A stretch of 64,000 bases of DNA from Natronospira bacteriovora (GTDB lineage Bacteria > Pseudomonadota > Gammaproteobacteria > Natronospirales > Natronospiraceae): contig NZ_JAVDDT010000006.1 in NCBI RefSeq assembly GCF_030848495.1, positions 124,001 through 188,000 of the forward strand, in the 5' to 3' direction. Numbering within the stretch: the stretch's first letter is position 1; every line of letters begins with the position of its first letter. The position numbers and the translations under genes are program-made. Positions 54,861 through 63,248 of the stretch are shown in pieces. The notes beneath the pieces were generated by a model. It was not told where the DNA came from, searched no databases, and worked only from the letters and a program-made list of their open reading frames with translations.

Positions 54861-55023
54861 TTTTTCGAAAGAAATGCGCCGAATTCAGGGAAGCTCGCAT
54901 TAGTTTTTAGGCCGGGCGTACCGCGAACGCCGACAGAAACGTTCGAGGCCCGATGACGCCGGGTCAGTGCTACGGAGCGACTCGCCTTTCCCCGAGGAGA
55001 TAAACGTGGCAAAGCAGTCACGC

Positions 55024-55054
55024 AAAAAAAAAGCCGCACCCCGAAGGGTGCGGC
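55024..55054 (-). terminator. Terminator of the second S8 protease gene
   Basis: Identical stem and loop to the terminator at 52728-52755 (GCCGCACCC/GGGTGCGGC), here followed on the minus strand by a run of nine T residues. The other side is also T-rich. Confidence 0.93.
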
Positions 55055-55087
55055 CTTTCTTTCTTTCGGCTTTACCCGGAGCCGATC

Positions 55088-57073
55088 TTACGGCGTATCC
55101 ATGCAGAAGGTGTAATCACCGGAGCCAGTCCAGATCTCCAGGCGCCACACATAGTAGCCACTGCTGCCGTCGTAGCTGATTTCAGCCACTTCGGTTCCAC
55201 TATTGGGCAGGGAAGAAGCCACATCGGTCCAGCTGCTGCCATTCCAGCGCTGCAGATAGAGATCGAAGATGGCGTCATCCGGGGACACCAGGATGCCGTT
55301 ATGGGTACCGGCGGCGCTGTAATAGTAAGTGCCATCCGGCTCGTAGGTGCTGGTACCGCGACCACCACTCAGGGCACCGGTGTACTCTTCATAGCCACTG
55401 GGGCAGGAAGTGGGATCAGAACCACCGTCATCACCACCACCATCGTCACTGGAACCGTCATGAGTGGCCGTCAGGGTCACGCCGGAGAAGGTTTCGTAGG
55501 CACGCACCATCACGTACCAGGTACCGGCCTGCGGGTTGTCGAACTCGCAGGTTTCCTCATTGCCCCAGCGATAGGGACGGCAGTCATAGTCACTGGTAGT
55601 GGGTTCAGAACCGAATTTCACATAGAGGTCGGCATCACCCGTGCCGCCGGTGATTTCCACCGTCAGCTCAGTGGCATTGGAGGGCACTTCAATGAAGAAA
55701 TGCAGCTCTTCGCCAGTGCTGGCAGAAAGATCGGTCACCGGCTCGCCATTGGTGAGCTGGCCTTCCTCACTGCCGTCACCATTGTCGCCATCGTCACCAC
55801 CGTCGTCGCCACCATCATCACCACCACCTTCGGTGATGAGCGTGTACAGCAGCTCATTGGGCGAACCGCTGCCGATGTTGCTCAGGCGGCCACTGGTGGC
55901 ACCGTTGAGCATGGCGGATTCCACCTGCGCCGGGCTGGCGCCCGGGTTTTCCTGCAGATAGAGCGCGGCGCCACCGGCCACATGGGGAGCGGCCATGGAA
56001 GTACCGCTGATGGTGTTGGTGGCGGTGTTGCTGGTGTGCCAGGCGGCCGTGATGCTGGAGCCCGGAGCAAAAATGTCGACGCAGCTACCCCAGTTGGAGA
56101 AGCTCGAGCGACTGTCGTTGTCGGCCGTTGAACCGACGGTGAACGCCTGGTCGGCGCGCGCCGGGGAATAGTTACAGGCATCGGCACCGTCGTTACCCGC
56201 GGCCACGACCATGGTCATCCCGGCATTGGCGCCATTGTTGACCGCGTCATCGAGGGCCTGGGAGGCACCGCCACCGAGACTCAGGTTGGCCACCGCCGGG
56301 CCATTCATCTGCTGGATTGACCAGTCGATGCCATCCAGGATGGCCTGGGTGGTGGTACCACCGGAACAGCCGAAGACACGCACGGCGTACAGGGTGGCTT
56401 CCTTGGCGACACCATAGGTGGTACCGGCCGCGGAACTGGCCACGTGGGTGCCATGACCGTTGCAGTCACCGTAACCGTCACTGTCGACGGTGTTCACACC
56501 ACCAGCCACGCGGCCACCGAAATCCTGGTGGGTATAGTTGATGCCGGTATCGATGATGAACACATCCACGCCGGCACCGGTGGCGTTGTAGTTGTATTCA
56601 CCGTCCAGGGGCAGATCGCGCTGGTCGACACGATCCAGGCCCCAGGTGGCGTTGGTCTGGGTATTCTGCAGCCAGATCTGACGGTCGGCTTCGATGTAGT
56701 CGACCCGGGGGTCCGATGCCAGGGCCTGCAGGTCGGCATTGGATGCCATCATGCGATCGCCGGTCTGCACCACGAAACCGCGCACGGCGGTGCTGAATTC
56801 ACGAGCGACACGCATGCCGACGCTATCGGCCATGGAGCGGGCGGTGTGGGCAACACTGTGGCCGGCCATGGCATCGTCCTTGAGAACGACGATGTAGCTG
56901 CCCGGCACGCGATCAGGATGATCAAGACCGTGAATCTTTCCAGCGGCATGATCAATGCCGATGCCGTGGGCGCCACCGAAATTCGGCTGCCCGCCATCAA
57001 TGCCCGAGGCCGCGACCGGACTGGCCGCCAGCGCAAGCGCAATGGAACTTCCCAACAAGAACTTCTTCATCAA
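55088..57073 (-). CDS. Secreted S8 (proteinase K-like) serine protease with PPC domain, copy 2
   Basis: A 661-residue paralogue of the protease encoded next downstream, with the same order: signal peptide (about 1-22), I9 propeptide (SYIVVLKDDA), peptidase, Asp/Gly linker, PPC domain and C-terminal domain ending CMDTP. Catalytic Asp lies in FIIDTGINYTHQDF (about 173), His in GHGTHVASS (about 208) and Ser in [12 protein letters not shown] (about 358). The last 100 residues are far more alike between the copies than the propeptides are. GGAGG-like bases precede the ATG. A perfect CRP/Vfr box lies about 240 bases upstream. Confidence 0.94.
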   Translation of the reverse strand: MMKKFLLGSSIALALAASPVAASGIDGGQPNFGGAHGIGIDHAAGKIHGLDHPDRVPGSYIVVLKDDAMAGHSVAHTARSMADSVGMRVAREFSTAVRGFVVQTGDRMMASNADLQALASDPRVDYIEADRQIWLQNTQTNATWGLDRVDQRDLPLDGEYNYNATGAGVDVFIIDTGINYTHQDFGGRVAGGVNTVDSDGYGDCNGHGTHVASSAAGTTYGVAKEATLYAVRVFGCSGGTTTQAILDGIDWSIQQMNGPAVANLSLGGGASQALDDAVNNGANAGMTMVVAAGNDGADACNYSPARADQAFTVGSTADNDSRSSFSNWGSCVDIFAPGSSITAAWHTSNTATNTISGTSMAAPHVAGGAALYLQENPGASPAQVESAMLNGATSGRLSNIGSGSPNELLYTLITEGGGDDGGDDGGDDGDNGDGSEEGQLTNGEPVTDLSASTGEELHFFIEVPSNATELTVEITGGTGDADLYVKFGSEPTTSDYDCRPYRWGNEETCEFDNPQAGTWYVMVRAYETFSGVTLTATHDGSSDDGGGDDGGSDPTSCPSGYEEYTGALSGGRGTSTYEPDGTYYYSAAGTHNGILVSPDDAIFDLYLQRWNGSSWTDVASSLPNSGTEVAEISYDGSSGYYVWRLEIWTGSGDYTFCMDTP

Positions 57074-57311
57074 AACCCTCCGGAAATTTTCCGTAAGACC
57101 GCAGCCGCAAAACGGTTCATGGGTGAATGGTCAGGTATCCGCGGATACCCGGATCTTTCTCCCTCATCGACTCCCACCTCCTGGGCTCCTGCCCTGGGGT
57201 GTGCGACTTCCCTGGAGCCGACGCGACCTGCTTTGGCCACGATTTCCCGGTGAAGGCAGGCCTTCCGTTCCGGGCGACGTATTCACCCTAGGCACTGAGG
57301 GGCTGTTTCGT

Positions 57312-57327
57312 TGTGATCTGGTTCACA
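57312..57327 (-). promoter_or_regulatory. Perfect CRP/Vfr consensus site upstream of S8 protease copy 2
   Basis: TGTGATCTGGTTCACA matches TGTGAN6TCACA at every defined base. On the minus strand a weak -10 candidate, TAGGGT (57285-57290), lies at the spacing of a class II CRP promoter. The rest of the 560-base gap (57074-57633) is AT-richer and shows no gene or repeat that I can support. Confidence 0.65.
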
Positions 57328-57633
57328 GTTTGGGACATCGCTCGGTGACGTTCCGCAACACTATCGACAAGCCAAGAGATCGATAAGATGCTGAATAAAA
57401 AGGGGGAAATCGGCCTTACGCTTTTCTGATGTTTTTTCACAACAAAAAGACCAGAGAATTCCACCCTCGTCGGGTCTTGTTTGAGCAGGAAAGGCGTGTA
57501 GGAAAATTCTGATAGTCGTGCAGGACAGGGCCGAGACCACCTTTCAATGGCTAGGCGGGCCTGAAAGTCGGAACTAGAATGGATCCACAACGGACATGAA
57601 ATGGAATCTGGCTCTGCCAGGAGGGCAAGCAGG

Positions 57634-57876
57634 ATGGATGCACGAGTCTACCGGGCCGAGTCCCACCGCAACCCGCAGGACTACTCCGAGGTGTCGGAGC
57701 TTCAGGTCCTGTCGGACATACAATACTTCCAGGATCAGCTGGCCGAGCTGCCGGTTGACGACGATCCCTACAATCGGGCCCGGCGCCACGTCTACGTCAC
57801 TCTGCTGCAACAGCGCCGCCGCCTGCTGGCGGCAACAAGGGCGGGCCGACCGGCGGACTGGCCCGAGTTCAACTAG
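57634..57876 (+). CDS. Small acidic/basic helical protein (hypothetical)
   Basis: An 80-residue protein I do not recognise. It is hydrophilic, without signal peptide or membrane helix. A central segment (SELQVLSDIQYFQDQLAEL) and a later one (HVYVTLLQQRRRLLAA) look like two amphipathic helices. AGGAGG nine bases before the ATG supports translation, and a hairpin with a short T-rich tail follows. The ATG at 57601 in the same frame lacks a ribosome site. Confidence 0.6.
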   Translation: MDARVYRAESHRNPQDYSEVSELQVLSDIQYFQDQLAELPVDDDPYNRARRHVYVTLLQQRRRLLAATRAGRPADWPEFN

Positions 57877-57904
57877 GACGAAAGCCCACAGCCCCGAAAA
57901 CCGT

Positions 57905-57933
57905 CGGCCCCTTACCAGGGGCCGATTCGTTTT
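57905..57933 (+). terminator. Hairpin terminator overlapping the convergent gene's stop codon
   Basis: CGGCCCC/GGGGCCG with a six-base loop, followed by ATTCGTTTT. It lies 30 bases after the small hypothetical gene and includes the stop codon of the convergent YdjM-like gene. Confidence 0.55.
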
Positions 57934-58940
57934 CGATACCACGCTCCATCCGGTCGCTGGCACATGGCGAATCGGAAGGGTGTGCGATCAAGACCCTCAA
58001 TCCGGAATCGCAGGTCGGTGAAGACGGCACAGCGGTCGCCATCGATCACCCGCTCGCCCCAGAAATAGGGCAGGCCCGCAAACTCTCGAAAACCCTCGAA
58101 TTCCGGCTGCTTCCAGGCCTGGAGGGTGAATTCCAGATCCTTGCCGAAACGCGGGTACCATTGCCATTCCAATGCCGATGGCGGCCGGAAGCTTTGCCAG
58201 TGTCGGCGGAGCACCCCGGCGTCTGCCTCCGGTCCCTGGCTGCGGCCTCGGAGAAATCCGAGGTGCGCCTCCAGGTGGCCGGTCTCCGTTTCAAGAATCA
58301 GGCGCCAGTGCAAGGGGCTGACTGGCTGGGGCATGGCATGGGCCGAGACCGGGGACTGCGGCCGCAGCGCCGCCTGCGACTCGGCCAGCTTGAGGGCGTG
58401 CAGTTTCATCACGCCCTGGAACAGCACCAGACTCACCGCCAGCCCCAGGCCGAGGCGAGCCGCCAGACGGCTGTCCCAGCGCCAGGCAAGCAAGACGCCG
58501 ACCAACAGGGTCAGGGTGATCCAGGGGTCGATGATGAAGGTGGATGGGAAGGCCAGGGGATACCAGACCAGCGGGGCAAAGAGGTGGGTGCCGTAGTTGG
58601 TGATGAAATCCCCGGCAATGTGAATGCCGATACCCAGCCCGATGATGAAGGCCGCCTCACGCCAGTCACGCCGCCCACGCCAGAAACGGGCGGCCAGCCA
58701 GCCGAGCAGCAGGGCCCAGAGGGGCAGCATGAGAATGGAATGGGTGACCCCGCGGTGAAAATTCAGGTAGGTCAGGTCATCGGCGAACAGGCGGATGACC
58801 CAGTCGATGTCCGGAAACAGGGCGGCGCCGCCACCAAGCAGCAGTCTTTCACGGACACTGAACCGACCCTCGGCCGGCTGAGCCGGGGCCGTTGCCCGGG
58901 CGATGGCAGCGCCACTGAGCGCGTGAGTGAACGGGTCCAT
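57912..58940 (-). CDS. YdjM-like membrane-bound metal-dependent hydrolase (DUF457)
   Basis: A 342-residue membrane protein. The start MDPFTHALSGAAIARA and the motifs FPDIDWVIRLF, FHRGVTHSILMLPL and HIAGDFITNYGTHLFAP are those of the LexA-regulated YdjM-type hydrolase family, whose His and Asp residues are thought to bind metal. Four or five hydrophobic helices occupy the first 190 residues; a soluble C-terminal domain of about 140 follows. The substrate is unknown. It is followed closely upstream by a TetR-like gene, 14 bases away, so the two may be cotranscribed. Confidence 0.86.
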   Translation of the reverse strand: MDPFTHALSGAAIARATAPAQPAEGRFSVRERLLLGGGAALFPDIDWVIRLFADDLTYLNFHRGVTHSILMLPLWALLLGWLAARFWRGRRDWREAAFIIGLGIGIHIAGDFITNYGTHLFAPLVWYPLAFPSTFIIDPWITLTLLVGVLLAWRWDSRLAARLGLGLAVSLVLFQGVMKLHALKLAESQAALRPQSPVSAHAMPQPVSPLHWRLILETETGHLEAHLGFLRGRSQGPEADAGVLRRHWQSFRPPSALEWQWYPRFGKDLEFTLQAWKQPEFEGFREFAGLPYFWGERVIDGDRCAVFTDLRFRIEGLDRTPFRFAMCQRPDGAWYRKRIGPW

Positions 58941-58954
58941 GCCTCAGTCTCGTT

Positions 58955-59557
58955 TCATTGTCCGGTGGATGGGGGCCGCCGGGGCCACCAGCGCCCCAGG
59001 GCAATGGCCTGGGCGAGCCGATCGCGACACCAGTCCCGGCTGCGCTGACTGCCGTGGCTGTCATCGCCGAGCCAGACCAGCAGGGTGGAGACGAAGACGG
59101 CGGTCAGGGCCGTCTCCTCGCTCGCCCGGCGCAGGAAGGTGGCGTCGCGGCCACACAGTTCACGCATCCACTGAACACTGCGACTGACCTGGAACAGAGT
59201 CGGGATCTGGATATGCAGGTGGCCCGGCTCCATGCGCACCTCCAGCATCTGGCGGAATGTCCGCCGGGCCGGCTGCAAGGCACCGAGCCAGGCCAGGACG
59301 CAGGCTTCGAACTGCTTGGGGAAATCCAGGGTCTGAAACGACTTGCCCCGGCAATCGGCCAGCAGGGTTTCATCGGCACGCTGCCAGAGCCAGTCCACCA
59401 GCTGTTCCTTCTCGGCCAACAGGGGCTGCAGATCCGCGAGGGTGACGCCGAGCTGCTCGGCCACGTCGAACAGGCGAACCGCCTCCCAGTGGCGATCCGC
59501 CGCCACTGCCAGGGCCGCATCCAGGATGCTGTCCCGACTGAGGGGCGCGGAGGCCAT
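58955..59557 (-). CDS. TetR/COQ9-like helix-turn-helix protein
   Basis: A 200-residue protein with an N-terminal TetR-type HTH (SRDSILDAALAVAADRHWEAVRLFDVAEQLGV, about 6-50). The rest is all-helical and Trp-rich, as in TetR ligand domains and the COQ9 lipid-binding family. A repressor role is possible, but the DNA-recognition helix is atypical (VTLADLQPLLAEKEQLVDWL). The ATG overlaps the DUF3775 gene stop by one base (TGATG), so they form one transcription unit, probably continuing into the YdjM-like gene. Confidence 0.72.
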   Translation of the reverse strand: MASAPLSRDSILDAALAVAADRHWEAVRLFDVAEQLGVTLADLQPLLAEKEQLVDWLWQRADETLLADCRGKSFQTLDFPKQFEACVLAWLGALQPARRTFRQMLEVRMEPGHLHIQIPTLFQVSRSVQWMRELCGRDATFLRRASEETALTAVFVSTLLVWLGDDSHGSQRSRDWCRDRLAQAIALGRWWPRRPPSTGQ

Positions 59558-59850
59558 CAGAGACGCCCCGATGCCTCCAGGATCTCCAAACCGCGGGTCA
59601 GGCTGTTGCCCAGTTCCGGATCTTCGGCGAACAGACCGGCGGTCTTTTCGTCCACCTTGAAACGGGCCTCGATCACCAGGGCCTCCCAGTGACGGGGTGA
59701 CTCATCATCCCGTGCCAGCCACAGCAGTGCCTTGAGCTCTGCCAGGGCATCCCTGGACAGATCCCTCAACGCCGCGGACAGACCATCCCTGTCGCCCGTG
59801 CCCTGGAGATCCACCAGCTGTCTAACCTGATTCAGGGTCAGCTTCTTCAT
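59557..59850 (-). CDS. DUF3775 family protein
   Basis: A 97-residue soluble helical protein. The pattern LTLNQVRQLVDL, DLSRDALAELKALLWLARDDE and HWEALVIEARF fits DUF3775, a small family of unknown function in proteobacteria. It is first in a likely operon with the TetR/COQ9-like gene. Confidence 0.75.
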   Translation of the reverse strand: MKKLTLNQVRQLVDLQGTGDRDGLSAALRDLSRDALAELKALLWLARDDESPRHWEALVIEARFKVDEKTAGLFAEDPELGNSLTRGLEILEASGRL

Positions 59851-59953
59851 TCCATGACCTCGCCGTTTTCATTGTCATACCGCCCGGGTCTGTGCCCGGC
59901 TGCCTCCCTCTCCCGCAAGAATAGACCAGCCGTGGCGATGTGACATCAGGGAG

Positions 59954-62104
59954 TCACTGATTCATCAGGTGGTCATCGAACCATTCGCGGATGTGATTCA
60001 GACGTTCGATGCGCTGGCTGGGCCGGCCACCGCGGCTCAGGCCATGACTGGCCTCCGGGAAGATGACCAGCCGTGCAGTCTTGCCCTGCATGCGCAGCTG
60101 GGCATAGAACTGCTGGGTCTGCTCCAGCGGCGTGCGCCAGTCTTCCTCGCTGTGAATAAGCAGCATGGGCGTATCGACCCGATCCACATGGGCCAGGGGG
60201 GAGCGCTGTATGTAATGCATGGGGTCTTCCCAGGGCGGGGCCGGGAACCAGCGTTCGACAAAGAACAGGTTCATGTCGGCGGTGCCGACGAAACTGTGCC
60301 AGTTCATGACCGACCGCTGGGCGGCGGCCGCCGCGAATCGGTCGGTCTGTGTGACCGTCCAGGCGGTCAGCAAGCCGCCGCCACTGCCGCCGGTCACACC
60401 CAGGCGATCGGCATCCACGTAGCCCTGCTCCAGCAACCAGTCCACGCCCGCCATGAGGTCCTTGTAGTCGTGACCGGGGTAGCGGTACTGAATGATGTTG
60501 CCAAAGTCCTGTCCGTAGCCGGAAGAACCCCGGGGATTGGTGATCAGAACCACATAACCGGCATCGGCCAGGGTCTGGAATTCGTGAAAGAAGGTGGTGC
60601 CGTACATGGCGTGGGGCCCACCGTGGATGTAGAGAATCGCCGGATAGCTTCGGCGGGGGTCGAAATCATCGGGGCGAATGACCCAGCCCTGGATATCCTT
60701 GCCGTCAAAGGACTCATACCAGACCTCTTCGTAAGGCGCGAAGCGGCGACCCTGCAACAGGGCATCGTTGAGCGCCGTCAGGCGGTCCCAGCGCTCACGT
60801 TCCGGCAGCGAATCGCTGCCCGCCAGGTAGAGGTCAAAGGGCTGCTCGGGATTGCCCCAGAGCAGGGCAATCCGTTCTCCCGCCAGACTGAAGGCCTGCA
60901 GGTCACCGGCCGGGTAGTCGGTGAGCAGATGCACGCCCCCCTCCCGCTCAGCCCGGGCGAGCTGGGTCTGGCCGTCCTTCGCCGTGGTGAACCACAGGCT
61001 TTCGCTGTCCGGTGCCCACTGGATGCGTCGGCCGGTTCCGGCCGGGCTGGCCATGTCGCCACTGGTGCCATCGGCAACGCTGCGGTCGTAATCACCGCTC
61101 AGTTTGCGTTCCTCGCCGCCTTCTAGCGGCATGACATAGAGCTCGCTCAGGCTGTAGCTGAGTCCCGGCTCCCGGTGCTCGTTGCCGGTAAAGGCCAGCC
61201 AGCGCCCGTCGGGGGAGACCATGGGTGTGCCCCGGTTGCGACGGCCTTCGGTCAGCTGCTCGACGTCTCCCGCCCCGGCATCGATGGTCAGGCGGTAGAT
61301 GTGACTTTCGCCAAATCGCCAGTCGGCATCCTCTTCCAGCAGGCCGGAAAAGAACAGGGCATCCCCATCCGCCGACCAGGCGGGGGTGCCGAAGTCCCAG
61401 TCGCCCTGGGTGATCCGGCGCGGGCTGGCCGGCCACTCCGCCTCCGGGTCCACATCCACCAGCCAGATGTGACGGCGCTCATCGGGAAGATAGTCCGAGC
61501 GGCCATCCGCCTGATAGCGAAGGCTTTCGATCACCACCGGGGCCGGTGCCCGCTCCATGGCGGCGTCGCTGTCCAGGCCGCGGGCTTCCCGCTCGGCCGC
61601 CCGACGCTGGCGCTCCTCTTCGCGCCGGGCCTCGCGCTCTTCGGCCGTCAGGGCCCGGGACAGGAAAGCAATGCGATCACCCTGCGGGGACCAGACCGGT
61701 GTTCCGGCACCCCCTTCCAGGGCCGTCAGCTGGCGCGCTTCACCACCTGACAGGTCGAGCAACCAGATCTGGTTGCCGTCCCGGCGCGAGGACAGAAAGG
61801 CAATCGACTGCCCATCCGGTGACCAGCGCGGGCTGCGGGCGCCGGCTTCGTGGGTGGTCAGGGCCCGGTGGCGGCCGGTGCTCAGATCCTTTATCCAGAG
61901 GTTGCTGCGATAGCGGTCGGCCGCCCGGTCCACTTCCGTTCGCACGTAGACCAGGCGCTCACCCTCCGGATCCAGCCGGGCGTCGCCCGCCCAGGTCCAG
62001 TGCCAGAGGCTTTCCGCTTCCAGTGGTCGCTGTTCATCAGGGGTGGCTGCGCAGGCGGGCAGGATGAAAAGCAGAATGCAGACGGTCAGGAAGGCACGTT
62101 GCAT
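59954..62104 (-). CDS. S9 family (prolyl oligopeptidase-type) serine peptidase, exported
   Basis: A 716-residue peptidase. The signal peptide ends at a probable lipobox (ILPAC, Cys about 18). A seven-blade beta-propeller domain follows (about 30-440), with repeats such as ARSPRWSPDGQSIAFLS and GTPVWSPQGDRIAFLS. The alpha/beta-hydrolase domain (about 450-716) has YIHGGPHAMYG, VLITNPRGSSGYGQ, the nucleophile in GVTGGSGGGLLTAW, the Asp in LLIHSEEDWRTPLEQ and the His in ASHGLSRGG. It cleaves short peptides, completing degradation by the S8 and M13 enzymes. GGAGAG precedes the ATG. Confidence 0.94.
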   Translation of the reverse strand: MQRAFLTVCILLFILPACAATPDEQRPLEAESLWHWTWAGDARLDPEGERLVYVRTEVDRAADRYRSNLWIKDLSTGRHRALTTHEAGARSPRWSPDGQSIAFLSSRRDGNQIWLLDLSGGEARQLTALEGGAGTPVWSPQGDRIAFLSRALTAEEREARREEERQRRAAEREARGLDSDAAMERAPAPVVIESLRYQADGRSDYLPDERRHIWLVDVDPEAEWPASPRRITQGDWDFGTPAWSADGDALFFSGLLEEDADWRFGESHIYRLTIDAGAGDVEQLTEGRRNRGTPMVSPDGRWLAFTGNEHREPGLSYSLSELYVMPLEGGEERKLSGDYDRSVADGTSGDMASPAGTGRRIQWAPDSESLWFTTAKDGQTQLARAEREGGVHLLTDYPAGDLQAFSLAGERIALLWGNPEQPFDLYLAGSDSLPERERWDRLTALNDALLQGRRFAPYEEVWYESFDGKDIQGWVIRPDDFDPRRSYPAILYIHGGPHAMYGTTFFHEFQTLADAGYVVLITNPRGSSGYGQDFGNIIQYRYPGHDYKDLMAGVDWLLEQGYVDADRLGVTGGSGGGLLTAWTVTQTDRFAAAAAQRSVMNWHSFVGTADMNLFFVERWFPAPPWEDPMHYIQRSPLAHVDRVDTPMLLIHSEEDWRTPLEQTQQFYAQLRMQGKTARLVIFPEASHGLSRGGRPSQRIERLNHIREWFDDHLMNQ

Positions 62105-62127
62105 GATCTCTCCAGGTCAGGTCTGAA

Positions 62128-62637
62128 TCAGAGGTCGCTCAGGTCCACGGCACGGGTATCCCTGCGCCGATAGCCCCTGGGGCGAATGGCGACCGTGTTG
62201 GTGATTTCGGTACAGCAGACCCCGTCCTCGCGGTAGAAACCGTATCGAAATCGGGGCGTGGCCCTGCCCCTGGCGGAAAGCTCGCGGGCAATGGCGGCTT
62301 CCTGTTCGGTCGTCATTTCGAAGCGAAGTTCCAGATGGGTGCTGCCGGGGTGATGAAATTCGATGGTCATGGCCCGGGTCCAGACGGAGTAGCCGCGAAA
62401 AACGCGGGCACAGGCCAGGGCAGCAATGGGGTCGGCCAGGGAGGCCTGCCAGCCACCGAACATGATGCCCCCGGGGTTGCGGGAAAAGGTGTTGAGGGGG
62501 AGACGGATGCGCATGCGACGCCAGTCATCCTCCATCTCCAGCACCTTGATGCGCATCATGAAGAAAGGCGGATACAGTTCCAGCTTGCGGGGCTCGCTGA
62601 GAAATCGCAGACCGGCAATGAATCGGAGCAGACGCAT
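62128..62637 (-). CDS. DUF4442 hotdog-fold protein (thioesterase-like)
   Basis: A 169-residue protein of the DUF4442 family. The segments YPPFFMMRIKVLEMEDDWRRMRIRLPL and FSRNPGGIMFGGWQASLADPIAALAC are typical of the hotdog fold, where the Asp after the GG turn is the usual catalytic position of PaaI-like thioesterases. The substrate is unknown. It lies just upstream of the S9 peptidase gene on the same strand, with 23 bases between, and could be cotranscribed with it. The ribosome site (GGGTGA) is weak. Confidence 0.8.
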   Translation of the reverse strand: MRLLRFIAGLRFLSEPRKLELYPPFFMMRIKVLEMEDDWRRMRIRLPLNTFSRNPGGIMFGGWQASLADPIAALACARVFRGYSVWTRAMTIEFHHPGSTHLELRFEMTTEQEAAIARELSARGRATPRFRYGFYREDGVCCTEITNTVAIRPRGYRRRDTRAVDLSDL

Positions 62638-62729
62638 GTGCTTTCACCCGGGTGGCAATGCGGCGTGTATCCTACCACTCTCACTCCGGGGCAGCGGGCC
62701 CTGGCGTGAACGGCAACAGGACGTCAGGC

Positions 62730-63212
62730 ATGCTGAAGCATTACGATGGGCGCCGCTGGCTGGAACGCTATGGGCAGAGCCGCCGTCAGCCCGGCAACCG
62801 GCGCATGCACGCCATCGGGCTCCCCCTGGCAGCGCTGGGTCTGTTGATGCTGCTCGCCTCCCTGCCCGTCACGACGCAACTGCCGCCGGAACTGCAACAG
62901 CTGAGCCCGGCCATGCTCGGCCTGATGACGCTGGTGGCCTACGGCTTTCTGATTGCGCCGCTACTGGCCGCCCTGATGGCGCCCCTCAGCCTTGCCGCCA
63001 TGCTGCTGGTAACGTGGCTGGGGCAGGAAGGGCTGGCACTGGAATGGAGTGGTGCCGGTCTGCTGCTGGCCGGCTGGCTGCTGCTGTGGCGGGGGCATCG
63101 CCAGGAAGGGCCGGCCAGGCGACCGGCGGCTTACCTCAATGACCTTCCGCTTGGTCTCTACTGGCTGCTGGATCGTGCCGTGCACGGCCTGCTGCGAAAA
63201 TGGGCTTCCTGA
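62730..63212 (+). CDS. DUF962/Mpo1-like membrane protein
   Basis: A 160-residue protein with the family start WLERYGQSRRQPGNRRMHAIGLPL. The Asn-Arg and His of this motif are conserved in Mpo1, an iron-dependent dioxygenase of 2-hydroxy fatty acids in yeast. Three to four hydrophobic helices follow. The first motif His is replaced (YGQSRRQPGNR, where YxxxHxxxxNR is usual), so activity is uncertain. The ATG at 62730 is preceded by AGGA; upstream codons look non-coding. Confidence 0.75.
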   Translation: MLKHYDGRRWLERYGQSRRQPGNRRMHAIGLPLAALGLLMLLASLPVTTQLPPELQQLSPAMLGLMTLVAYGFLIAPLLAALMAPLSLAAMLLVTWLGQEGLALEWSGAGLLLAGWLLLWRGHRQEGPARRPAAYLNDLPLGLYWLLDRAVHGLLRKWAS

Positions 63213-63248
63213 ACCGAAGGCGAGCACCCGCCCGCCTCACTGCCCGCT

